A stretch of DNA of 11,541 bases, from the NCBI GenBank assembly GCA_018376005.1, contig JAHACE010000016.1, forward strand, positions 1-11,541. The letters are read 5' to 3'. Below, one piece after another: positions 1 to 6,631 of the stretch. The DNA comes from Atopobium sp. GTDB lineage: Bacteria; Actinomycetota; Coriobacteriia; Coriobacteriales; Atopobiaceae. How positions within the stretch are numbered: position 1 is the first letter of the stretch; every line of letters begins with the position of its first letter. The notes beneath the pieces were generated by a model. That model had not been told where the DNA came from and did no database searches. It was given only the letters and a program-made list of their open reading frames with translations. A program made the translations under genes and the position numbers.

Positions 1-26
1 GCAGCATGCAATAACGGGGGACGTTT

Positions 27-884
27 GTGATTAAGCTTGTTTTATCTGATATGGACAATACGCTGGTACCCTTTGGGAACAGACGCGTGTCGGACTTTAC
101 ACGCAAGGCAATCCATACGCTCCTTGAAGAAACAGATATCGCTTTTGGTCCTTGTACCGGCCGAGATTACGTTGAGCTGATGCGTCTTTTCAGCCTCGAC
201 GAGGCGTGCATGCAAACAGGAGTCATGTCTACAGGCAAGCGCGTGCTGTACAAAGGCAAGACCATCTCGCTCTCCATCTTCGATCACAAAACGTTGCAGG
301 GTGTCGCAGATGCTCTTGCTGACGAGAAGAACATGTTCTTGGTCTGCTATCCAGAGAAGACTAATCTCTTTAACCCGGCATATGTTGTCGGTCCGCTGGA
401 CAAAGACATTCTCGCCGATTACGAGCGCAAACTGGTGTTTGTCTCGGGCATTGTTGATCAAGTCCCGGACGACGTCGATTTTGTCGCCGCAACAATTGCG
501 TGCCCAGGCACGGAGGAGGACATGGAGCGCTGTCGCCAAAAGGTGGCCGCAGCTTGTCCAGACGTTTACACCATGTCGGTTGTCCCTCAGTGGTTTGACG
601 TGCTTCCCAAGGGTGTGTCCAAGCTGACCGGCTTTGAAACGCTCCTGGAAAGAACGGGCATTTCTCCAGAAGAGGTGCTTGTTTTTGGAGATGGCGAGAA
701 TGACGTTGAGATTTTAAGTAAAGTTCCGCACTCGGTGGCGGTGGCAAACGCAATTCCAGAGGTCAAGCAGGTAGCAAGGCACCACGTTGGCGCATCTGCA
801 GATGACGGTGTTGCGCACGCCCTGCTAGAGCTGGTACGCGCAACAAAAGCAGGGGAGACTCCCCGTTTTATGATGGAGAACTAG
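27..884 (+). CDS. Cof-type HAD-superfamily phosphatase (first of tandem pair)
   Basis: 285-aa cytoplasmic HAD hydrolase of the Cof/sucrose-phosphatase-like class (C2-type cap), normally a phosphatase for sugar phosphates or similar small phosphoesters. Motif I is DMDNT (residues 8-12, nucleophile D8 and acid D10), motif II is the T/S in CTGRD (43-47), motif III is the lysine in LPKGVSK (K195), and motif IV is GDGENDVEIL (221-230), which binds Mg2+. The region between motifs II and III is the cap that sets the substrate. The GTG start at 27 is supported by a GGGGGA ribosome binding site at 16-21 and by MIKLVLSDMD being a normal Cof N-terminus. The stop is one base before the next HAD gene, so the two are almost certainly co-transcribed. 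The substrate cannot be told from sequence; motif I has Asn where Gly is more usual, a tolerated variant. Confidence 0.93.
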   Translation: MIKLVLSDMDNTLVPFGNRRVSDFTRKAIHTLLEETDIAFGPCTGRDYVELMRLFSLDEACMQTGVMSTGKRVLYKGKTISLSIFDHKTLQGVADALADEKNMFLVCYPEKTNLFNPAYVVGPLDKDILADYERKLVFVSGIVDQVPDDVDFVAATIACPGTEEDMERCRQKVAAACPDVYTMSVVPQWFDVLPKGVSKLTGFETLLERTGISPEEVLVFGDGENDVEILSKVPHSVAVANAIPEVKQVARHHVGASADDGVAHALLELVRATKAGETPRFMMEN

Positions 885-885
885 C

Positions 886-1683
886 ATGATTAGACTCATT
901 GCATCGGACATGGACGGTACGCTGCTGGACCAAAATTCCGAGGTTCCGCCAGAGACATTTGAGCTCATCGAAGAGCTGTATAAGCGCGGCGTTCACTTTG
1001 TCGCAAGCTCCGGTCGTCGTTACGATACGCTGCGCTGGTTGTTTGAAGCGGTCGCAGACAAGATTGACTACGTGGCCTCCCTTGGCACGCAGGTCTATGT
1101 AGAGAACGAGGTCATCGACCGCGAGGTTTTCTCGTCAGCTTCTATTCGTAAGCTGTTTGAGTTGACGTCCGAGTTTGACTGCATTCACCTGGTTGTTTAT
1201 GACCGCACGCATACGTATTTGCTGGATGATCAGAGTTCGTTTGTGCGTGAGCTGGATAAAGACCTGCCAAACGCCGAGCGCGTGTTTGACCCACCTTCAC
1301 CTGACGTCAGCATCATTAAGGCTGCTATTTGCTGCGATTCCAGGGCTCGATCCATGGACATGGCTATGATTCTTGAGCGCGAGATGGGCGACAGACTTTC
1401 GTTCATGCCTTCTGGTGAGACGTGGATTGACGTGGTTCCTCGTGGCGTGAATAAGGCTACGGGACTTGAGCAGATCCGCAGGTACTATGGTATTTCTCGC
1501 GATGAGATTGCCGTCTTTGGCGATTCCATGAACGACTACGCTATGCTGCGTTATGCGGGCACTGCGTACGTTATGGACAACGCTCGCTACGCACTCAAGA
1601 CAATTGCCTCCAAGGTCATTGCGCCTAACACCGAGCAGGGTGTCCAGAAAGAAATGCGCCGTATTCTGGAAGAGCTGGCGTAA
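886..1683 (+). CDS. Cof-type HAD-superfamily phosphatase (second of tandem pair)
   Basis: 265-aa paralogue of the preceding gene and a more canonical Cof family member. Motif I is DMDGT (residues 8-12), motif II is SSGRR (41-45), motif III is the lysine of PRGVNKATG (K190), and motif IV is GDSMNDYAML (212-221). The family dephosphorylates small phosphorylated metabolites in the cytoplasm with Mg2+. The ATG at 886 follows the upstream stop by one base, and a GGAG site at 875-878 inside the upstream gene serves it, so translation is probably coupled. The two proteins share all motifs but differ clearly in the cap, so this looks like an old duplication with split substrate ranges. No convincing terminator follows it before the next promoter region. 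Confidence 0.94.
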   Translation: MIRLIASDMDGTLLDQNSEVPPETFELIEELYKRGVHFVASSGRRYDTLRWLFEAVADKIDYVASLGTQVYVENEVIDREVFSSASIRKLFELTSEFDCIHLVVYDRTHTYLLDDQSSFVRELDKDLPNAERVFDPPSPDVSIIKAAICCDSRARSMDMAMILEREMGDRLSFMPSGETWIDVVPRGVNKATGLEQIRRYYGISRDEIAVFGDSMNDYAMLRYAGTAYVMDNARYALKTIASKVIAPNTEQGVQKEMRRILEELA

Positions 1684-1705
1684 GGGCTTGGCGCCGTTTA
1701 CCAAA

Positions 1706-1733
1706 TTGTTCAGCATGACCATTTGGCGATAAT
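1706..1733 (+). promoter_or_regulatory. Candidate sigma-70 promoter for the ROK-type regulator
   Basis: TTGTTC (1706-1711) and GATAAT (1728-1733) are separated by 16 bp, a fair -35/-10 pair. Transcription would begin near 1740, about 90 bases before the regulator start and upstream of the palindrome at 1773-1795. Judged by eye only. Confidence 0.45.
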
Positions 1734-1772
1734 TTCATACCGTTAGCCCCGTTCCTTTCTAAGTTTGATGGA

Positions 1773-1795
1773 CTTATTTCGAGAGTCGAAATAAG
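1773..1795. promoter_or_regulatory. Perfect 10-bp inverted repeat, probable operator
   Basis: Arms CTTATTTCGA (1773-1782) and TCGAAATAAG (1786-1795) are perfect reverse complements around a GAG spacer. The TTATTT...AAATAA halves with inner TCGA resemble, from memory, operators of ROK repressors such as Mlc and NagC. It lies between a candidate promoter and the ribosome binding site of a ROK-type regulator, the expected place for autoregulation by roadblock. With a 3-base loop and no T-tract it is a poor terminator. No second copy was seen elsewhere in the window. Confidence 0.7.
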
Positions 1796-1830
1796 GTAGT
1801 ACAGACAGAAATGGAGAGGAGGGGACACGT

Positions 1831-2892
1831 ATGTCGATTGCCAGCACTAAAGATATTGCATATTCCAATAAACGTGCCGTTATTAAAGCATTGTGCGAGA
1901 AAAACGCTCTGTCTCGTGTTGAATTGGCTCGTGAATTATCTCTTTCTCCTAGTACCGTTACTACTATTGTTCAAGATTTGCTTCAGTCAAAAATGGTTGA
2001 AGAAAGCTCAGAGCGCGTAGTAACCGCTGGTAGATCAAAGACGCTTCTGCAACTTGCTCCAGAGTTTGGTCTCTTGGGACTTGTTCGGGTTTCTCGCCAG
2101 AGTCAGGAACTTGTGCTCGTTGACATGGCTCTTAACGAGTACGCTCGCACCACGCTGTCAGAAGAGGCTCCTTCGGGAGAAACTCTACTTGAAGGTATTA
2201 AAACTGCTCTTACAAGGCTTATTGTTGACGGCGCAATTCTTAAGGGAATTGGAGTTCTGCTTGAGGGCGATGTACTTGAATCAGAGCTTTCCGTCATGTA
2301 TTCAACGGGTCATGATTCGGCAACAATTTCCCTGGTACAAGCGTTAGAGAGTGCCTTCAGGGTAGTGGTGAAGCAATTTGAGCAGAGTGACTTTGCTCTT
2401 TCTCAAGTAGAGGGCTCAAACACTATTGAGGATGTTTCTTCATACTTGCATCTTTCATTTGGAACTCGAGTTGTAGCTCAAGTTGTCAGCAATAACACCC
2501 CTCTTCCCATGAAAGAAGGATTAAACGCAGACGTTACTCAGCAACTTGTGAGCGCAGACGGTCTGCAACTTGATAAGTTAATGAACCTTATCAGCACGGT
2601 TCAGAGCCTATTTTCTCTTGATGCCGTGGTTGTGTCTGTGCCCGAAGAAGAAATTTCTACCTCTTTGGTTAAGGAAGATACGCTAAATAAGGCGCTGTCT
2701 ACTCCTGCATTTTTGGTGCAAAAATTTGCTCAGTTTGAAGCATTTCCAAAGCTAATCGTAACAAGAATGACTTCAAGAAACTTATTAATAGATGCTGTTT
2801 CTGCTCTAAGGTTTGCTTGTCTTTGTCCAGAAACTGTCCAGCTTTGGAAACGGGCGCTTGTTTCTGGTTGGCGTCCAGTAAGTTCTGCGTAA
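1831..2892 (+). CDS. ROK-family-like transcriptional regulator with degenerate sensor domain
   Basis: 353-aa DNA-binding regulator. Residues 12-75 form a MarR-like winged helix typical of ROK repressors: SNKRAVIKAL, then the helix-turn-helix SRVELARELSLSPSTVTTIV (28-47), then a wing ending in AGRSKTLLQL (66-75, compare the ROK GRP/GRK wing). The remainder tracks the ROK sugar-kinase-like fold in outline: GLVRVSRQSQELVLVDM at 83-99, GIGVLLEGDV at 139-148, and SFGTRVVAQVVSNNTPL at 209-225. However, the DxGGT-type phosphate motif, the ExGH motif and the cysteine-rich zinc motif are not visible. At 353 aa it is slightly short for the family. The ATG at 1831 has a strong AGGAGGGG site at 1817-1824. 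It is probably autoregulated through the palindrome at 1773-1795 and is a likely local repressor of the permease/hydantoinase cassette that follows. The effector is unknown and may not be a sugar. Confidence 0.8.
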   Translation: MSIASTKDIAYSNKRAVIKALCEKNALSRVELARELSLSPSTVTTIVQDLLQSKMVEESSERVVTAGRSKTLLQLAPEFGLLGLVRVSRQSQELVLVDMALNEYARTTLSEEAPSGETLLEGIKTALTRLIVDGAILKGIGVLLEGDVLESELSVMYSTGHDSATISLVQALESAFRVVVKQFEQSDFALSQVEGSNTIEDVSSYLHLSFGTRVVAQVVSNNTPLPMKEGLNADVTQQLVSADGLQLDKLMNLISTVQSLFSLDAVVVSVPEEEISTSLVKEDTLNKALSTPAFLVQKFAQFEAFPKLIVTRMTSRNLLIDAVSALRFACLCPETVQLWKRALVSGWRPVSSA

Positions 2893-2957
2893 GTAAGCGG
2901 TAAGAAGCCCGTAGGGAAGTAGTACGCTATGAGCCACGCTGGAACAAAGGTGTTTCT

Positions 2958-2982
2958 CGACTTTGTCTGCTCATCAAAGTCG
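2958..2982. promoter_or_regulatory. 8-bp inverted repeat upstream of permease gene
   Basis: CGACTTTG (2958-2965) and CAAAGTCG (2975-2982) are perfect reverse complements around a 9-base spacer. The site is about 100 bases upstream of the permease start and just ahead of a possible -10 (TATAGA, 3004-3009), so it could be an operator for the cassette. It lacks a T-tract, so it is not an obvious terminator for the regulator. It differs from the palindrome at 1773-1795. Confidence 0.45.
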
Positions 2983-3021
2983 TCAACATGATGCTGAGGC
3001 ATCTATAGAAGTACGTGTAGG

Positions 3022-3060
3022 TTGTTTGAAGGAGAGATAGCTGCACTTGCTATCAAACAA
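3022..3060 (+). promoter_or_regulatory. Interrupted leader hairpin upstream of permease
   Basis: TTGTTT (3022-3027) pairs with AAACAA (3055-3060), and GATAGC (3036-3041) pairs with GCTATC (3049-3054) around a 7-base loop. The left side carries an 8-base bulge, GAAGGAGA (3028-3035), which itself looks like a ribosome binding site but has no start codon at a useful distance. The structure ends 10 bases before the true AAGGAGG site (3070-3076). It could be a leader RNA structure affecting permease translation, or an operator. Confidence 0.4.
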
Positions 3061-3080
3061 TGTGTTCCTAAGGAGGAAAC

Positions 3081-4382
3081 ATGGTTCAGGGTATTTTGAT
3101 CCTCTTGGTCTTTGTGGCTGTAGCTGCATTGATGATGACTAAGAAGATCCCAACTCTGCTTGCCCTGCCACTGATGGCCATTTTGATTTGTGTCATCGCA
3201 GGCGTTCCAATGTTTGGAAAAGACGGCGACGGAAAAGAAATTGGCTGGCTGACATCAGTATTTGAGGCTGGCACCGTCCGCATGGGCGCCGCAATCATGG
3301 CTGTTATTTTTGGCGCATGGTTGGGTCAGCTTATGAACAAGACTGGTGTTACCGAGACAATTATCAAGAAAAGTGCAGAGCTTGGTGGCGATAAGCCCCT
3401 GGTAATCACCTTGATTATGTCTATTGCAGTAGCTGTCCTCTTTACTACACTTTCTGGCTTGGGATCCATCATCATGGTTGGCTCAATCGTCCTGCCAATT
3501 TTGATTTCTGTTGGTGTTCCCGCAGCTAGTGCAGCATGTATCTTCTTGATGTCATTTACCACTGGTCTGGCACTCAATATTGCCAACTGGACAACCTTCG
3601 CAAAGCTTTTCAACCTAGACATTGCTCAGGTTCAGGGCTTTGAGGTTTATCTTGCTGTTGCAACTGGTATTGCAACTTTGATCATGATTGTTGTTGAGTT
3701 CAAGCGTAATGGTATTAAGTTTGCCTTCAGCGCTCCAGTTGCTGAGCAGAGCAACTCCAAGCAGCTCACCGGTGTTGCTGGTGGTCTTGCAATGTTGACT
3801 CCACTGATTCCTATTGTGCTTGTTGCTTTCTTGAAGGTTCCTGTTACCCCAGCATTTACCGTTGGTATTCTGTGGTGCCTGCTGTTTACCTCCAAGAGCT
3901 TTAGCAAGGCAATGAACCTTCTTGCAAAGACTTGCTATGACGGCGTAACCGACGCTGGTCCTGCAATTATCCTGATGGTTGGCATTGGTATCCTTTACCT
4001 TGCAGTTACCAACCCAACGGTTAAGGCAGTTCTTAACCCATTCCTGCTTGGCATCATGCCACAGAACCTTATTGCATACATCGTCTTCTTTGCGGTCCTC
4101 TCGCCATTGGCTCTGTATCGTGGACCTATGAACATGTTTGGTCTTGGTTCTGGCATCGCAGCTCTTATCATTGGCCTGAACACCTTGAATCCTCTTGCTG
4201 TCATGGGCGCATTCCTGGCTGCAGAGCGCATCCAGGCAGGTGGCGACCCAACCAACACTCAGAACGTTTGGACTGCAAACTTCTGCGAGGTTGACGTCAA
4301 CACCGTTACTCGTAAGATGCTCCCTTACCTCTGGGCAGTTTCCATCTTTGGTGTAATTCTGTCTGGTGTTCTGTACTTCTAA
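3081..4382 (+). CDS. Polytopic membrane permease of ion-transporter superfamily type
   Basis: 433-aa inner-membrane transporter with roughly eleven hydrophobic spans (for example 3-20, 24-44, 66-84, 107-145, 148-168, 187-206, 230-251, 255-270, 292-310, 322-346, 354-380 and 413-432). The repeated small-residue and glycine-rich spans, such as TLSGLGSIIMVGSIVLPILI near 123-142, resemble the gluconate/citrate/dicarboxylate and Na+/H+ exchanger-like ion transporter superfamily. That would make it a secondary transporter, probably H+- or Na+-coupled, for an organic anion or amide. The ATG at 3081 has a near-perfect AAGGAGG site at 3070-3076 four bases upstream. It is the first gene of a cassette with a hydantoinase-family enzyme, so it probably imports that pathway's substrate. 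A strong terminator directly follows. The exact family and substrate are uncertain. Confidence 0.85.
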   Translation: MVQGILILLVFVAVAALMMTKKIPTLLALPLMAILICVIAGVPMFGKDGDGKEIGWLTSVFEAGTVRMGAAIMAVIFGAWLGQLMNKTGVTETIIKKSAELGGDKPLVITLIMSIAVAVLFTTLSGLGSIIMVGSIVLPILISVGVPAASAACIFLMSFTTGLALNIANWTTFAKLFNLDIAQVQGFEVYLAVATGIATLIMIVVEFKRNGIKFAFSAPVAEQSNSKQLTGVAGGLAMLTPLIPIVLVAFLKVPVTPAFTVGILWCLLFTSKSFSKAMNLLAKTCYDGVTDAGPAIILMVGIGILYLAVTNPTVKAVLNPFLLGIMPQNLIAYIVFFAVLSPLALYRGPMNMFGLGSGIAALIIGLNTLNPLAVMGAFLAAERIQAGGDPTNTQNVWTANFCEVDVNTVTRKMLPYLWAVSIFGVILSGVLYF

Positions 4383-4393
4383 GTTCTGACCTT

Positions 4394-4440
4394 GGGGCGA
4401 GAAGACCCTCTTGTTGTGGTCTTCTCGCCTCGTTTTATCT
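4394..4440 (+). terminator. Strong intrinsic terminator between permease and hydantoinase genes
   Basis: GGCGAGAAGACC (4396-4407) and GGTCTTCTCGCC (4418-4429) form a perfect 12-bp stem with a 10-base loop, extendable by a G-T and a G-C pair at 4395/4430 and 4394/4431, followed by the T-rich run 4433-4440. It begins 12 bases after the permease stop. It probably lowers expression of the downstream enzymes relative to the permease, or is bypassed by antitermination. No good promoter was found between it and the GTG at 4478. Confidence 0.85.
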
Positions 4441-4477
4441 TTGCAGCTGATGGATTGCTGTAAATCTAGGAGGAAAC

Positions 4478-6625
4478 GTGAAAGTTCGTATTGGAATCGA
4501 CGTTGGCGGAACATTTACTGATGCTGTTGCCATCGACAATGATACGTACGAAATTATCGGCACGGTTAAAACACCTACTACGCACACCGCTGAAGCAGGT
4601 GTTGCAGCAGGTATTGTGCAGGTGCTTCATGGTGTTATGGAGCAGCACAACATTAAGCCTGAAGATGTTGTCTTTATTGCTCACGGTACCACCCAAGCAA
4701 CAAACGCCCTGCTTGAGGGCGATGTTGCACAGGTTGGTATCGTAACGCTTGGTAGTGGTCTTCAGGGAGCCAAGAGCAAGAGTGACACCAATGTTGGCGA
4801 TATTGAACTCGCTGCCGGTAAATTCCTGCGTACCAAAAATGCTTTTGTAGACACCTCTTCTGATGTTGAAGCTGGCATTAAGAGCGCAATTGAGCAGCTT
4901 TTCTCGGATGGTTCAACTTCTTATGTTGCCGCTGAGGCATTTAGTGTAGACGATCCAACTAACGAGAATGCTGTTATTGCAGAGTGCTCTGATAGAGAAC
5001 TTCCTGCTACGGCTACAAATGACATTTCTAAGCTTTACGGCCTGGCTATTCGTACTCGTACAGCAGTTGTTAACGCTTCCATCATGCCAAAGATGCTTGA
5101 AGCTGCAAACATGACTGACAAGAGTATTCGCGAGGCAGGCATTGAGTCACCACTTATGGTTATGCGCTGCGACGGCGGTGTTATGACTGTTGATGAGGTC
5201 CGTCATCGTCCAATCCTAACCATTCTTTCTGGTCCTGCAGCTGGTGTAGCTGGCGCTTTGATGTATGAGAAGCTTACCGACGGCCTATTCTTTGAGGTTG
5301 GTGGCACTTCTACCGATATTTCTTGCGTTAAAGACGGCAAGGTTATGGTCAAATACGCAGAAGTTGGTGGCCACAAGACGTACCTCTCGTCACTAGATGT
5401 GAGAACCGTTGGTATTGGTGGCGGTTCTATGGTGCAGATTTCTGATGGTAAGGCCGTTGACGTGGGACCTCGTTCTGCTCACATTGCTAACTTGGATTAC
5501 GAGGTATACACCGACGCAGAAAAAATTGTGAATCCACGCCTGGTTGCTGTTCGTCCTATGGATGGAGATCCTGAGTACGCAGCTATTGAGTGTGATGGTG
5601 GTCTTCGTGTCTGTTTGACCATGGCTGGCGCTGCAAATATTGCAGGCTTTGTTCCTGAGGGGGATTATGCGCGCGGCTCTGTTGAAGCTGCTCGTGCGGC
5701 GTGGGCTCCTCTTGCAGAGAATATGGGCATGAGTGTTGAGGAAGCAGCAGCTCAGGTCCTTGCTTTTGCCGCAAAGAAGAACGGTGCTGTAGCAGAACAG
5801 CTTATGAAAGACTACGGCATGGACCCTCGCACAACCGTTTACGTTGGCGGTGGCGGTGGAGCTTCTACGGTAGTGCCACACTTGGCAAAGACCATGGGTC
5901 ATACGTTCCGCATTGCTAAGAATGCTCCTGTTATCTCAACTATTGGCGTTGCTCTTGCTATGGTCCGTGACATGGTTGAGCGCAGTGTTACCAACCCAAC
6001 CGACGATGACATTGTCAGTGTCAGGCGTGAGGCAGAAGCTCGTGCTATTAAGATGGGTGCAGCTCCTGGAACTGTTGAGGTTACTGTTGAGGTTGATACC
6101 CAGCGCCACGTTGTCCGCGCGATTGCTGTTGGTGCCACTGAGCTGCGTAGTAAAGACGTTAATGCTACACGTCTGAGTGCAGACGAGCTTAAAAAACTTG
6201 TAGTAGAGAACCTTGGTGAGGGTGCAGATAACGTTTCCGAGGTTGCTCACTCTTCTGAGCTCTTTGCTTACACTGCAACCACTACAGAAAAGAAGCTCTT
6301 TGGTCTTCTCACCAAGAAACGCACAGCTCTTCGTCTTATTGATTCCGAGGGTGTTATTAGACTTCAGCGTCCTAATGCCGACGTACTCCAAGAGACCATT
6401 AGTTCTTGGCGCAAGGGAGTAACAGCCCTGGTAGAGGACTTGACCGTATACAACGACGGTGGAGCCAATCTGCCAAACGTCTATGTGGTAGTTGGCAAGC
6501 GCATTATCGATCTGTCTGGAATGACTTCTCTTGAGCAGATTTTGAGCCTTGCAGCAGTGGAGTTGGGCGGTTATCCGTCTGACGAGCCTGTTATCATCGC
6601 TGCTACACTTCGTTTAGGCGATTAA
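4478..6625 (+). CDS. Hydantoinase/oxoprolinase-family ATP-dependent enzyme (HyuA-like)
   Basis: 715-aa cytoplasmic enzyme of the hydantoinase A/5-oxoprolinase family, whose members use ATP to open cyclic amides or to activate carbonyl substrates. The N-terminal domain has the ASKHA phosphate-1 loop GIDVGGTFTDA (6-16) and the family signature AHGTTQATNALLEG (68-81). The second half has LSGPAAGVAGA (250-260), the phosphate-2 loop FEVGGTSTDIS (272-282), and VGIGGGSM (311-318). A glycine-rich YVGGGGGAS lies at 455-463. Residues 510-715 form a less conserved C-terminal region. The GTG at 4478 is preceded by TAGGAGGA (4467-4474). Hydantoinase B, the usual partner in N-methylhydantoinase and carboxylase complexes, is absent; a small zinc-motif protein and an FAD enzyme follow instead. 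The family call is firm; the substrate is unknown. Confidence 0.93.
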   Translation: MKVRIGIDVGGTFTDAVAIDNDTYEIIGTVKTPTTHTAEAGVAAGIVQVLHGVMEQHNIKPEDVVFIAHGTTQATNALLEGDVAQVGIVTLGSGLQGAKSKSDTNVGDIELAAGKFLRTKNAFVDTSSDVEAGIKSAIEQLFSDGSTSYVAAEAFSVDDPTNENAVIAECSDRELPATATNDISKLYGLAIRTRTAVVNASIMPKMLEAANMTDKSIREAGIESPLMVMRCDGGVMTVDEVRHRPILTILSGPAAGVAGALMYEKLTDGLFFEVGGTSTDISCVKDGKVMVKYAEVGGHKTYLSSLDVRTVGIGGGSMVQISDGKAVDVGPRSAHIANLDYEVYTDAEKIVNPRLVAVRPMDGDPEYAAIECDGGLRVCLTMAGAANIAGFVPEGDYARGSVEAARAAWAPLAENMGMSVEEAAAQVLAFAAKKNGAVAEQLMKDYGMDPRTTVYVGGGGGASTVVPHLAKTMGHTFRIAKNAPVISTIGVALAMVRDMVERSVTNPTDDDIVSVRREAEARAIKMGAAPGTVEVTVEVDTQRHVVRAIAVGATELRSKDVNATRLSADELKKLVVENLGEGADNVSEVAHSSELFAYTATTTEKKLFGLLTKKRTALRLIDSEGVIRLQRPNADVLQETISSWRKGVTALVEDLTVYNDGGANLPNVYVVVGKRIIDLSGMTSLEQILSLAAVELGGYPSDEPVIIAATLRLGD

Positions 6626-6631
6626 ACTCAC

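Noticed and set aside
42..539. 165-residue - strand frame inside the first HAD gene
   Set aside because: Antisense shadow of a gene with complete HAD motifs; no ribosome site or recognisable motif.
852..864. Short inverted repeat GGGGA-GAC-TCCCC near the end of the first HAD gene
   Set aside because: Only 5 bp, within coding sequence, no T-tract, and the next gene begins directly after; too weak to call regulatory.
1701..1726. CCAAAT...ATTTGG inverted repeat around the candidate -35
   Set aside because: Only 6 bp per arm with a 14-base spacer, near chance expectation; noted in case an operator is sought there.
3615..4514. 299-residue open frame on the - strand over the permease and its terminator
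   Set aside because: It is the antisense shadow of the clear transmembrane gene, has a chance-like composition and spans the terminator.
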